From assembly GCF_002288925.2 (NCBI RefSeq), contig NW_022098076.1, forward strand, positions 77,518,009 to 77,582,008: a stretch of 64,000 nt of DNA, read 5' to 3'. The notes under the pieces are model-generated. The model was given only the letters and a program-made list of their open reading frames with translations. It was not told the origin of the DNA and ran no database searches. Origin of the DNA: Delphinapterus leucas (Eukaryota; Chordata; Mammalia; Artiodactyla; Monodontidae). The first letter of the stretch is position 1. Each line of letters opens with the position of its first letter. A program made the position numbers and the translations under genes. This document shows, piece after piece, positions 63,765 through 64,000 of this stretch.

Positions 63765-64000
63765 CACCCTCTCATTTAGACTCCACATGGTAGCCAGAGT
63801 GATCCCCAAATTCAAATCTGACCCTGCCCCTCTTTTTCTTAAAATCCTTTGTTGGCTTCCCACTGTTCTTAGGAAAAGATAAAACTCCAGTCGTGGCTGA
63901 TAGGACCCCACCTGCCTCTTCAGACTCATCTCACACCATGTCCTGCCTCAGGCTTGTTTTTCCAGTCGCTCTAGCTCTCTGGTCCTTTCATTGCATGCTC
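63765..64000 (+). mobile_element. L2 LINE fragment, runs off the window
   Basis: Sense L2: 'tagactccacatggtagcca', 'cagagtgatccccaaattca', 'cctttgttggcttcccactg' and 'acctgcctcttcagactcat' in consensus order. It continues past the end. Confidence 0.8.

Noticed and set aside
63402..63929. A 175-codon minus-strand frame with a His-Thr repeat.
   Set aside because: The repeat comes from the TG microsatellite and the frame begins in an L2 element.

Overview
The window looks like nuclear DNA of a toothed or baleen whale (Cetacea). The main evidence is nine tRNA-derived SINEs. Four of them carry the body that is typical of cetacean CHR-type SINEs: the tRNA-like head is followed by a segment that reads, on the minus strand, as a GC-rich run containing 'gcggtacgcgggcctctcac'. 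Young artiodactyl/cetacean-type L1 3' ends sit beside old mammal-wide repeats (MIR, L2, L1M, MaLR LTRs, MER5/MER20-type and Tigger/MER2-type DNA elements). Base composition, CpG depletion and microsatellites all fit a mammal. There is no bacterial or viral gene organisation.

I find no protein-coding gene, tRNA gene or rRNA gene that I can support. The longest open frames (about 130-200 codons) resemble no family I recognise, lack splice or promoter context, or lie inside repeats. The window is therefore intergenic or deep-intronic DNA. One 87-bp segment (53875-53961) has good splice signals and an open frame and could be a small exon, but this is weak.

Layout: 0-5 kb has an ERV LTR, a CpG-rich single-copy block (1.6-1.95 kb), an L2 piece and a six-unit 39-bp minisatellite. 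5-9 kb is mostly single copy. 9-15 kb has a second related LTR containing a SINE, MIRs and L2. 15.4-16 kb is a single-copy block. 16.5-19.7 kb is mostly a broken L1M copy with a Tigger-type insertion. 20-27 kb is single copy with scattered repeats. 27.4-30.7 kb is a dense minus-strand LINE/LTR block with young L1 and SINE insertions. 31-41 kb is mixed. 41.9-42.2 kb is a candidate conserved element. 43.4-44.9 kb is a long L2 copy that keeps recognisable reverse-transcriptase residues. 46-54 kb has MER20, MIR and MLT1 copies. 55.6-56.4 kb is a candidate conserved element. 56.9-59.1 kb is a nest in which one MIR is split into three by two later insertions. 59-62.6 kb is L2, MIR and old LINE sequence with a 78-bp hairpin. 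62.7-63.3 kb is a candidate conserved element, and an L2 closes the window.

The most useful leads are the single-copy, CpG-retaining, TAAT-rich blocks that look like developmental enhancers (conservation inferred, not tested), the 61.66-61.74 kb hairpin, the possible exon, a CTCF-like motif at 54818, and several datable nested insertions. I see no clear evidence of a previously undescribed system; everything else is ordinary mammalian repeat landscape.
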